20,897 nucleotides of DNA, from NCBI GenBank assembly GCA_028699175.1, contig JAQVVC010000009.1:1-20897 (forward strand). The letters run 5' to 3'. The notes below the pieces were generated by a model. The model searched no databases, was not told where the DNA came from, and was given only the letters and a program-made list of their open reading frames with translations. Positions 1-5,756 of the stretch are shown in pieces. The position numbers and the translations under genes were made by a program. Position 1 is the stretch's first letter. Every line of letters starts with the position of its first letter. The stretch comes from Bacilli bacterium. GTDB lineage: Bacteria > Bacillota_I > Bacilli_A > RF39 > UBA660.

Positions 1-161
1 ATCAAAACTAATGTATTTAAAAAGCAATCAAAAAGTATCAACATTTACTTAGTTAAAAAGCATTGAAGAGATTGAATCACAATTAAACGCCGTATTTATA
101 TGGTGCTTTTAAATATAACTATTAATTAATGTTAACGCGAAACATCACAAAATTATTAAAT

Positions 162-181
162 ATTATTTCCCGGGAAATAAT
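162..181. promoter_or_regulatory. Noc-binding site (NBS) 1
   Basis: A perfect 20-bp palindrome, ATTATTTCCCGGGAAATAAT, contains the 14-bp Noc consensus ATTTCCCGGGAAAT at 165-178. In B. subtilis the nucleoid-occlusion protein Noc, a ParB paralogue, loads at such sites and inhibits division over the chromosome. CCCGGG occurs only three times in this AT-rich window, each time inside this palindrome. It lies 4 bp upstream of a parS palindrome. No noc gene is in view, so its presence in the genome is inferred. Confidence 0.88.
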
Positions 182-186
182 TTCAA

Positions 187-202
187 TGTTTCACGTGAAA
201 CA
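187..202. promoter_or_regulatory. parS: parS centromere site
   Basis: TGTTTCACGTGAAACA matches the canonical bacterial parS consensus at all 16 positions and is flanked by A and T that extend the palindrome to 186-203. ParB (Spo0J) loads here, forms a sliding clamp and directs chromosome segregation and SMC loading. parS sites cluster near oriC, which supports an origin-proximal position. The -35 element of the ffs promoter begins 6 bp after the site. Confidence 0.95.
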
Positions 203-207
203 TATAT

Positions 208-236
208 TTGTAAAACCAATACCAATATGTTATATT
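208..236 (+). promoter_or_regulatory. Promoter of SRP RNA gene
   Basis: A sigma-A-like promoter: TTGTAA (208-213), a 17-bp spacer, then TATATT (231-236) preceded by an extended -10 TG at 228-229. The predicted start falls at about 243, where the SRP RNA begins. The spacing and the fit to the RNA 5' end make it convincing although the -35 matches only four of six bases. Confidence 0.7.
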
Positions 237-242
237 AATTAT

Positions 243-313
243 GCACAATATATATGTTATAAATTGGTCAGAATCGGAAGATAGCAGCCATATTAACCTC
301 TATATATGTGTGC
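243..313 (+). ncRNA. ffs: SRP RNA (4.5S, short form)
   Basis: The conserved apical domain of signal recognition particle RNA is visible: GGTCAGAATCGGAAG (268-282) with the GGAA tetraloop, followed by AGCAGCC. The ends GCACA and TGTGTGC can pair, closing one long hairpin, and a run of eight T residues (314-321) serves as terminator. At about 71 nt it is shorter than the usual roughly 100-nt small form and much shorter than the roughly 270-nt Bacillus RNA, closer to mycoplasma forms. It binds Ffh to target membrane proteins. In B. subtilis the RNA gene sits between tadA and dnaX; here it is before tadA. Confidence 0.92.
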
Positions 314-332
314 TTTTTTTTAGGAGAAAAAT

Positions 333-761
333 ATGGAAACCAAAATAATAGAAATTTTATTAAAATTAGTTAATAAGGCATATAAAAAGGAGGAAACTCC
401 TGTTGCTGCAGTTATTTTATACAATAATAAAATTATTGCAAAATCTTACAACAAAAGAAATAAAACAAACAAAACAATCGATCATGCCGAAATATTAGCA
501 ATTCAAAAAGCCAATAAAAAGTTAAAGTCGTGGAGATTGAACAAGTGTTCGATGTATGTTACAATTAAACCTTGTGATATGTGTATGGATGTTATTAGAG
601 AAGCTAGGATAAGCAAAGTTTATTATTTAGTTAACAGATTAGAAGAAAAAAAAATATATAATAAAACCGAAGTCATTCCTTTAGATTCAAAAGAAGTCGA
701 ACATTTAAAAAAAGTTTATTTAAAAAAAATAACAAATTTTTGGAAAAATAAACGCATATAA
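333..761 (+). CDS. tadA: tRNA-specific adenosine deaminase TadA
   Basis: TadA converts the wobble adenosine of tRNA-Arg(ACG) to inosine, letting one tRNA read several CGN codons. The 142-residue protein is near the usual 150-160. It has the zinc deaminase signature: HAE at 51-53 (zinc-binding His, catalytic Glu) and PCDMC at 80-84 (two zinc-binding Cys). The family's SWRL..C..YVT stretch lies just before the PC motif. PVAAVIL replaces the common PVGAVIV and KPCDMC the common EPCPMC, mild divergence seen in AT-rich genomes. An AGGAGA ribosome site at 323-328 supports the ATG at 333. The position directly before dnaX matches the Bacillus cluster. Confidence 0.92.
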   Translation: METKIIEILLKLVNKAYKKEETPVAAVILYNNKIIAKSYNKRNKTNKTIDHAEILAIQKANKKLKSWRLNKCSMYVTIKPCDMCMDVIREARISKVYYLVNRLEEKKIYNKTEVIPLDSKEVEHLKKVYLKKITNFWKNKRI

Positions 762-779
762 ATATAATCATGATATAAT
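740..779 (+). promoter_or_regulatory. Candidate dnaX promoter(s)
   Basis: Two overlapping sigma-A-like options exist at the end of tadA. One is TTGGAA (740-745), 17 bp, TATAAT (763-768). The other is an extended -10, TGATATAAT (771-779), with no clear -35. Either would give a short leader before the GGGAGG ribosome site of dnaX. AT richness makes chance TATAAT matches common, so confidence is moderate. Confidence 0.5.
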
Positions 780-799
780 TATTTAAATGGGAGGTTATT

Positions 800-2338
800 A
801 TGGATTATAAAGTATTATACAGAAAATATAGACCAAAAGATTTTAATGACCTTGTTGGCCAAGATCATATAAAAGAGTTATTATTACAGTCAATTTTAAA
901 TAATAAATTATCCCATGCTTTCATATTTAATGGGCCTAGAGGTACAGGAAAAACAAGTACAGCTAAATTATTTGCTAAAATAATAAATTGTACAAATAAT
1001 TTTGAAGGAAATGCTTGTAATAAATGTATTTCTTGTTTAAGTTATGAGGAAACAATAGATATAATTGAAATAGATGCGGCTTCAAATAATGGTGTCGATG
1101 AAATAAGAGAATTAAGAGAAAATATTAAAATATTGCCTAGTTTATCTAGATATAAAGTGTATATTATAGATGAAGTACACATGCTATCGACTAATGCTTG
1201 GAATGCGTTTTTAAAAACATTAGAAGAACCTCCAAAGCATGTGATATTTATATTAGCAACGACTGAAATTCAAAAAGTACCAATAACTGTTTTATCTAGA
1301 TGTCAAAGATTTGATTTTCAAAGAATATCAAACGATGTAATTTTTCAAAAGGTAAAAGAAATTGCCAAAAAAGAAAAAATTAATATATCAGATGAAGCTA
1401 TTATTGAATTATCAGAACTCTCAAATGGAGGATTAAGAGACGCGTTAGGAATGTTAGATCAACTTTCTAAACTGAGCGATAAAATCACAATAGGGACTTT
1501 AAATAATGCTTATGGATTAGTGACAAACAAGGATATTAAAGAAATATTTGAAGAATATAAAAACCGAGAAATTAAATTATTAATAGAAAATGTTAATAAT
1601 TTAAATTTAAAAGGCGCTAATAGTGATGTGTTATTAACTAAGATGTTAGATTTTTTATTACAAGAATTAATAAAATATAAAATATCAAATATTAAAGAAA
1701 TTAATAATTTAGAACAATTAATTTTTGATCTAGAAGAATGTTATAATAAAAAAAACAAATATTTAATGATAAAAACGATATTACTTAAAAATGTTGAGGA
1801 TTCAGTTGAAAATATTGAAATTGAAAATAGGGTTAAAGAAGAAAAAAATATTTCCCGGGAAATAATTTCTGATGAAATTTTAGAACAAATAAATTTAGAA
1901 ACCTTTAATATAAGAATAAATAACTCTTTTGTTAATGCTAATTTAAATTTAAAAAAAGAATTTATTAAAAAATGGGATGAATTAACCAATTATTTTTGTG
2001 CTATAGGTGAAACAAAATATTTATCATTATTAAAAAACACTAAAGTAGAAGTGGTTTCGCCCACAAATGTATTAATATCTACTAATACATATAATAATAG
2101 CGTGTTGTTTAATTTAATTTGTGATGAAATATCTGAAAAGTGTAAAAAAATAATTGGAGATAATATAAAAATAATATGTCTTGATGAAGAACAATGGAAA
2201 AAAGAAAAATCAAAATATATTAAAAATAAAAAAATCAAAGAATATAGTTATATTGAAGAGCCAGTATTAAAAAACAATACTAAAACAATTAATATTGCGA
2301 CAGACATATTTGGGGAAGAGTTAATAGAAATAAAATAA
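800..2338 (+). CDS. dnaX: DNA polymerase III subunit tau (DnaX)
   Basis: DnaX is the motor of the clamp loader, opening the beta clamp and tethering polymerase III cores at the fork. The AAA+ module carries Walker A GPRGTGKTS (45-53, Lys51), four zinc-binding Cys (64, 73, 76, 79), Walker B DEVH (124-127) and the SRC motif (166-168) with the arginine finger. Lid and collar domains follow to about residue 350, then a poorly conserved Lys/Asn-rich tau tail. The 512 residues are slightly short for the family. A GGGAGG ribosome site precedes the ATG. The coding sequence contains a perfect Noc site at 1849-1864, just after a run of seven A residues that could act as a frameshift site. Confidence 0.95.
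   Translation: MDYKVLYRKYRPKDFNDLVGQDHIKELLLQSILNNKLSHAFIFNGPRGTGKTSTAKLFAKIINCTNNFEGNACNKCISCLSYEETIDIIEIDAASNNGVDEIRELRENIKILPSLSRYKVYIIDEVHMLSTNAWNAFLKTLEEPPKHVIFILATTEIQKVPITVLSRCQRFDFQRISNDVIFQKVKEIAKKEKINISDEAIIELSELSNGGLRDALGMLDQLSKLSDKITIGTLNNAYGLVTNKDIKEIFEEYKNREIKLLIENVNNLNLKGANSDVLLTKMLDFLLQELIKYKISNIKEINNLEQLIFDLEECYNKKNKYLMIKTILLKNVEDSVENIEIENRVKEEKNISREIISDEILEQINLETFNIRINNSFVNANLNLKKEFIKKWDELTNYFCAIGETKYLSLLKNTKVEVVSPTNVLISTNTYNNSVLFNLICDEISEKCKKIIGDNIKIICLDEEQWKKEKSKYIKNKKIKEYSYIEEPVLKNNTKTINIATDIFGEELIEIK
1849..1864. promoter_or_regulatory. Noc-binding site (NBS) 2, inside dnaX
   Basis: TATTTCCCGGGAAATA is a perfect 16-bp palindrome holding the full 14-bp Noc consensus at 1850-1863. 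It lies within dnaX codons for Asn-Ile-Ser-Arg-Glu-Ile and uses a CGG arginine codon in a gene that otherwise relies almost wholly on AGA. This suggests that the DNA motif, not the protein, is being conserved. Confidence 0.83.
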
Positions 2339-2351
2339 AGGAGAGATAAAA

Positions 2352-2651
2352 ATGAATATGCAAAATTTAATGGCGCAAGCTAATAAGATTAAAAGGGATG
2401 TTGAAAAAAAACAAAATGAAATTGATGATATGATTTTTGAAGGGGATTCTCAACTTGTTAATATAACAATGTCAGGAAAAAGAGAGGTAAAAAACATAAA
2501 AATAAATAAAGACATTTTAAATGATAAAGAAGATTTAGAAATTTTAGAAGATATGATTGTAATAGCTTTTAATGATGCATTATTTAAAATTGATAAAAAA
2601 ACGGAAGAAGAATTAGGCGCTTATACCGGCGGATTAAATGGTTTGTTTTAA
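2352..2651 (+). CDS. yaaK: Nucleoid-associated protein YaaK (YbaB/EbfC family)
   Basis: A 99-residue member of the YbaB/EbfC family, small dimeric DNA-binding proteins encoded between dnaX and recR in most bacteria. Features seen are the N-terminal NLMAQANKIKRDVEKKQ helix, the central strand region ending in KREVKNIKINKDIL, and the family's C-terminal GG-LNG-LF end. The exact cellular role is unsettled; nucleoid association and a link to RecR-dependent repair are proposed. AAAGGAGAG lies 8 bp before the ATG. The stop codon is two bases from the recR start, so the two are surely co-transcribed. Confidence 0.93.
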   Translation: MNMQNLMAQANKIKRDVEKKQNEIDDMIFEGDSQLVNITMSGKREVKNIKINKDILNDKEDLEILEDMIVIAFNDALFKIDKKTEEELGAYTGGLNGLF

Positions 2652-2653
2652 AA

Positions 2654-3256
2654 ATGATTTATCCTAAACCTTTAGAAGAATTAATATTATATTTTAAAAA
2701 ATTACCTGGTATTGGTGAGAAATCAGCAGAAAGGCTAGCTTTATCTGTGGTTAATTTCACTAATGAAGATAGTGAAAGATTTTCAAACGCAATAAAGAGA
2801 GTAAGTAAGAATTTACAAAAATGTAATATTTGCGCGAATTTGACCGATAACGAAACATGTAATATTTGTTCTAATGAACATCGAGATCATAATTTAATAT
2901 GTGTAGTAGAAGATTATAAAAGTATATTTATGTTTGAAAAAATAGGAAAATTTAATGGAGTATATCATGTCTTAAATGGTTTGATTTCGCCAATTGATGG
3001 CATTAATCCTGAAGACATAAACATAAATTCATTAATTATGAGATGTGAAAAAAAAGATGAAGATATTGAGTTAATACTTGCATTAAAACCTTCTATTGAA
3101 GGCGAAGCTACATCAATGTATATAAATAAAATATTAAAAAAAATAAATATAAAAATATCTAGATTATCATATGGTATACCAATGGGAGCTGAAATAGATT
3201 ATTTAGACACATTGACTATCGAAAGAGCATTAAAAGATCGTCAAATAATATCATAA
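2654..3256 (+). CDS. recR: Recombination protein RecR
   Basis: RecR acts with RecO (and RecF) to load RecA onto SSB-coated single-stranded DNA. The 200-residue length is typical. The order is a helix-hairpin-helix (LPGIGEKSAERLAL, 17-30), a four-Cys zinc finger (57, 60, 69, 72), a Toprim domain starting at LICVVED (81-87), and the closing SYGIPMGAEIDYLD-TL segment. No clear ribosome site precedes the ATG, which follows the yaaK stop by two bases, so translation probably depends on re-initiation. Its own stop overlaps the -35 of a candidate sigma-E promoter for bofA. Confidence 0.97.
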   Translation: MIYPKPLEELILYFKKLPGIGEKSAERLALSVVNFTNEDSERFSNAIKRVSKNLQKCNICANLTDNETCNICSNEHRDHNLICVVEDYKSIFMFEKIGKFNGVYHVLNGLISPIDGINPEDININSLIMRCEKKDEDIELILALKPSIEGEATSMYINKILKKINIKISRLSYGIPMGAEIDYLDTLTIERALKDRQIIS

Positions 3257-3279
3257 TAAAAATATGTATTACATAGTAT
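3251..3279 (+). promoter_or_regulatory. Candidate sigma-E promoter of bofA
   Basis: TCATAAT (3251-3257), a 14-bp spacer, then CATAGTAT (3272-3279). The Bacillus sigma-E consensus is close to TCATATT, about 14 bp, CATACAAT, giving 6 of 7 and 6 of 8 matches. B. subtilis bofA is transcribed by sigma-E. A nearly identical arrangement precedes yabP here. Confidence 0.5.
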
Positions 3280-3294
3280 TATTAGGTGAAAAAA

Positions 3295-3474
3295 ATGATA
3301 TTCAAGATAATTAAAAGAATAGTATTCGCAATAATAATAATATATAGTTTGGATTTATTTATTAGAAATTTAGATATTTTTATACCTCTTAATATATATA
3401 CTGTTTCAGTTGTTAGTATATTAGGATTTCCAGGCTTAATTACTTTAGCCTTATCATTTTTCTTTTTATTATGA
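3295..3474 (+). CDS. bofA: SigmaK-processing inhibitor BofA family protein
   Basis: In B. subtilis BofA sits in the outer forespore membrane with SpoIVFA and holds the intramembrane protease SpoIVFB inactive until a forespore signal arrives, timing sigma-K activation. The 59-residue protein is shorter than Bacillus BofA (87) but has two hydrophobic segments (about 8-20 and 35-58) and the family's C-terminal pattern, IPLNIYTVSVVSILGFPGL. AGGTG at 3284-3288 is properly spaced for the ATG at 3295. An upstream in-frame GTG at 3286 overlaps that site and lacks its own, so I reject it. Position after recR matches B. subtilis. Confidence 0.83.
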   Translation: MIFKIIKRIVFAIIIIYSLDLFIRNLDIFIPLNIYTVSVVSILGFPGLITLALSFFFLL

Positions 3475-3486
3475 AAAGAGGTAAAT

Positions 3487-4221
3487 ATGAATATAAATTT
3501 TTACGATTATTTTAATTATAGTTTAAGTGAGGACAAGCTGCCACATGCTTTTTTGATTGAAAGTAATAATATTAATGTTACTAAAGATAATATAATTAAT
3601 CATTTATTTGAGAAAAAATTAATTAATAATCTTGATTATCAAAAAAATTTAAATTTAATATTAATTGAACCTGATGGTAAGGAAATTAAGTCACAAGATA
3701 TACAAACCTTACAAGAAAGATTTTCTACATTACCTGTTTATAATAAATATAATGTTTATGTAATTAAAAATGCCGAAAAGCTAAATAAGTCATCTGCAAA
3801 CAAATTATTAAAATTTTTAGAAGAGCCTGGTATAAATATTATTGGTATTTTGTTGTTTGATTATAATTCTGACGTATTAGAAACAATTAGAAGTAGATGC
3901 CAATACTTTTTAATAAAAGAACAAAATTTAAGCGCAGATTTAGAAAATGATATTTCTGATCTAATGGATTTCATTAATGGAACCAGAAATTTTAATAAAG
4001 AAATAGATTTTAAAAAAAAGTATAGTAAGTTTCAAAGAAACGCTTTAATTTTTGTTTTTGAATCAATGTTAAATGAATCAGAAAAACTATTAGATAGCTC
4101 ATGTTATAATATAATTAATGTTTCTAAAAATATTAATTTAATAGACAAAATATTGCGATTGTTAAAAAGTAATGTTAATATTGATTTAGTTTTAGACATT
4201 TTTTTTATAGAATTGAGGTAA
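3487..4221 (+). CDS. holB: DNA polymerase III subunit delta prime (HolB)
   Basis: HolB is the stator subunit of the clamp loader and works with DnaX, encoded 1.1 kb upstream. Conserved pieces are the N-terminal HAFLIE strand, the AEKLNKSSANKLLKFLEEP helix pair and the SRCQYF motif with the arginine finger. The protein is short (244 residues versus about 330). The P-loop region is degenerate, with no GxxGxGK, and the four-Cys zinc module is absent. A non-functional P-loop is normal for delta prime; loss of the zinc module is a reduction. AAAAGAGG precedes the ATG. Confidence 0.88.
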   Translation: MNINFYDYFNYSLSEDKLPHAFLIESNNINVTKDNIINHLFEKKLINNLDYQKNLNLILIEPDGKEIKSQDIQTLQERFSTLPVYNKYNVYVIKNAEKLNKSSANKLLKFLEEPGINIIGILLFDYNSDVLETIRSRCQYFLIKEQNLSADLENDISDLMDFINGTRNFNKEIDFKKKYSKFQRNALIFVFESMLNESEKLLDSSCYNIINVSKNINLIDKILRLLKSNVNIDLVLDIFFIELR

Positions 4222-4226
4222 TAGTA

Positions 4227-5015
4227 TTGAATTTATGTGGTGTTGTATTTAAAGACAATGGTAAAGTATATAATTTTTCATCAAATGATATAAATATAAA
4301 TAAAAATGATTATGTTATTGTTGAAACTGAAAAAGGTCAGCAGTTAGGCAAAGTGGTTTCTTTATTTGAACATTTTGGTAAAGGAAACAAATTAAAAAAT
4401 GTGATAAGAGTTGCTTCAAAAGTAGATTATGATAAACATTTAAAAAATTTGTCAGATTCTAAAAATGCATTACTTGAAACAAGAAAAGAGATAGAAAAGT
4501 TAGGTTTAAAAATGCAAGTTGTTGATTGTAGTTATACTTTTGATCGAAAGCAATTAATATTTAATTTTATTTCCGATGAAAGAGTTGACTTTAGAGAACT
4601 TGTTAAAATATTAGCATCAAAATTTAAAACTAGAATTGAATTACATCAAATTGGTGTACGCGATAAGTCTAAAGAAATTGGTGGTATAGGACATTGTGGT
4701 AGAGTTTTGTGTTGTTCTGATTTTTTAAATTTTATGGAAACAATTTCCATAAATATGGCTAAAAATCAAAATATTGCTTTAAATCCTAATAAAATAAACG
4801 GTGCTTGTGGAAGATTACTTTGTTGTTTAGCTTATGAAGATGATATTTATACAGAATGTCGAAGCGAAATTCCTAATGTAGGAGATGTAATAAAAATAGA
4901 TGGTGTAAATGGTAAAGTAATTTCTATTGATATATTAAATCAAAAGTATAAAGTAAATTTAAATAATGAAATAAAAGAAGTTAAAGTAAAATCATGTTGT
5001 AATAAAATATCATAG
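4227..5015 (+). CDS. ricT: RicT (YaaT), PSP1-domain protein
   Basis: In Bacillus RicT joins RicA and RicF in an iron-sulfur complex that stimulates RNase Y-dependent mRNA maturation and promotes Spo0A phosphorylation, and so sporulation. The 262-residue length is typical. The PSP1 core is clear, with the paired motifs GGIGHCGRVLCC (152-163) and GACGRLLCC (192-200). Cysteines at 157, 162, 163, 194, 199, 200 and 211 are candidate cluster ligands. Translation starts at a TTG eight bases after GAGG (4215-4218), 5 bp past the holB stop. The holB-ricT pair occurs together in Bacillus. The partners ricA and ricF are not in this window. Confidence 0.93.
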   Translation: MNLCGVVFKDNGKVYNFSSNDININKNDYVIVETEKGQQLGKVVSLFEHFGKGNKLKNVIRVASKVDYDKHLKNLSDSKNALLETRKEIEKLGLKMQVVDCSYTFDRKQLIFNFISDERVDFRELVKILASKFKTRIELHQIGVRDKSKEIGGIGHCGRVLCCSDFLNFMETISINMAKNQNIALNPNKINGACGRLLCCLAYEDDIYTECRSEIPNVGDVIKIDGVNGKVISIDILNQKYKVNLNNEIKEVKVKSCCNKIS

Positions 5016-5017
5016 CG

Positions 5018-5053
5018 TAAAATTATTTCCCGGGAAATAATTTTATGTTTTTT
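5018..5053 (+). terminator. Noc-binding site 3 doubling as ricT terminator
   Basis: A perfect 28-bp palindrome (5018-5045) centred on CCCGGG contains the 14-bp Noc consensus at 5025-5038. In RNA it folds into a 12-bp stem with a CCGG loop, followed directly by TGTTTTTT, the shape of an intrinsic terminator. It lies between the ricT stop and the pth ribosome site. The Noc site is certain as a sequence match; the terminator role is inferred. Confidence 0.8.
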
Positions 5054-5072
5054 AATAAAAGCAGGAGGCTAT

Positions 5073-5621
5073 ATGAAATTAATAGTAGGATTAGGAAATA
5101 TCGGTAAAAATTATGAAAACACCAGGCATAATATTGGTTTTGAGATACTAGATAATTTTCTAGGGGATATAAAATGGAAAAAGAATTCTTATGGTTTATT
5201 TTACAAAGATAAAGACATTATTTATTTAAAGCCTATAACATTTATGAATTTATCTGGTATAGCAGTGAATTATTTTATTAAATATTATAAAATAGATATA
5301 AAAGATATTTTAATAATCCATGATGACCTAGATCTTAATATTGGTTCATTTAAAATAAAATATAATAGTTCATCTGGTGGGCATAATGGAATTAAATCTA
5401 TTATTAAAACTTTGAAAACAGAAGAATTTATTAGAATAAAAATTGGGATATCTAATGATAAAGAAATTGAAACTAAAGATTATGTTTTAGGACAATTCAC
5501 TAAAAAAGAAAAAGAATTAATAAGCGGAATAATAAACAATATATGTAATATAATCAAGGATTTTAATGAAAATAAAGATATAAATTATTTAATGAATAAA
5601 TACAATACTAAATCAAAATAA
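5073..5621 (+). CDS. pth: Peptidyl-tRNA hydrolase
   Basis: Pth frees tRNA from peptidyl-tRNAs that drop off ribosomes. The 182 residues fit the family. Active-site elements are GLGN with Asn9, NTRHNIGF with the catalytic His19, IIHDDLDL with the Asp pair 84-85, and SSSGGHNGIKSI. AGGAGG precedes the ATG at the correct distance. As in B. subtilis it lies upstream of mfd, but the small anti-sigma gene fin that separates them there is missing; 135 bp of AT-rich DNA takes its place. Together with tmRNA in this window it covers rescue of stalled translation. Confidence 0.96.
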   Translation: MKLIVGLGNIGKNYENTRHNIGFEILDNFLGDIKWKKNSYGLFYKDKDIIYLKPITFMNLSGIAVNYFIKYYKIDIKDILIIHDDLDLNIGSFKIKYNSSSGGHNGIKSIIKTLKTEEFIRIKIGISNDKEIETKDYVLGQFTKKEKELISGIINNICNIIKDFNENKDINYLMNKYNTKSK

Positions 5622-5640
5622 AAATTTTTGATTTTAAAAT
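5610..5640 (+). terminator. Weak terminator overlapping pth stop
   Basis: AAATCAAAA (5610-5618) and TTTTGATTT (5626-5634) form a perfect 9-bp stem with a 7-nt loop that contains the pth stop codon. The following T tract is short and interrupted, so efficiency is uncertain. Confidence 0.45.
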
Positions 5641-5658
5641 TTATTTGTGTATATTACT

Positions 5659-5687
5659 TAGTAAATTTAAGTAAACAAGAATATAAT
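5659..5687 (+). promoter_or_regulatory. Possible mfd promoter
   Basis: TATAAT at 5682-5687 has a poor -35 (TAGTAA, 5659-5664) at 17 bp. The location between the pth hairpin and mfd makes a promoter likely, but base composition alone could produce the match. Confidence 0.3.
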
Positions 5688-5756
5688 GAGATTCATTTTA
5701 TAATATAACTTTTTTAATTAATTATACTTATATTAAAAATAATTAAAGGAAATAAT

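Noticed and set aside
1..119. Short open stretches at the window start (ending at 66, 52 and 119)
   Set aside because: None has a start with ribosome site or recognisable motif; they could be the tail of an upstream gene, but nothing supports a call.
130..144. TGTTAACGCGAAACA as a second parS
   Set aside because: Only the right half resembles parS; the left half differs at several positions and the length is 15, not 16.
1741..2238. Two antisense open frames opposite dnaX
   Set aside because: Low-complexity translations rich in Phe, Ile and Ser, as expected for the complement of Lys/Asn-rich genes; no ribosome sites or family motifs.
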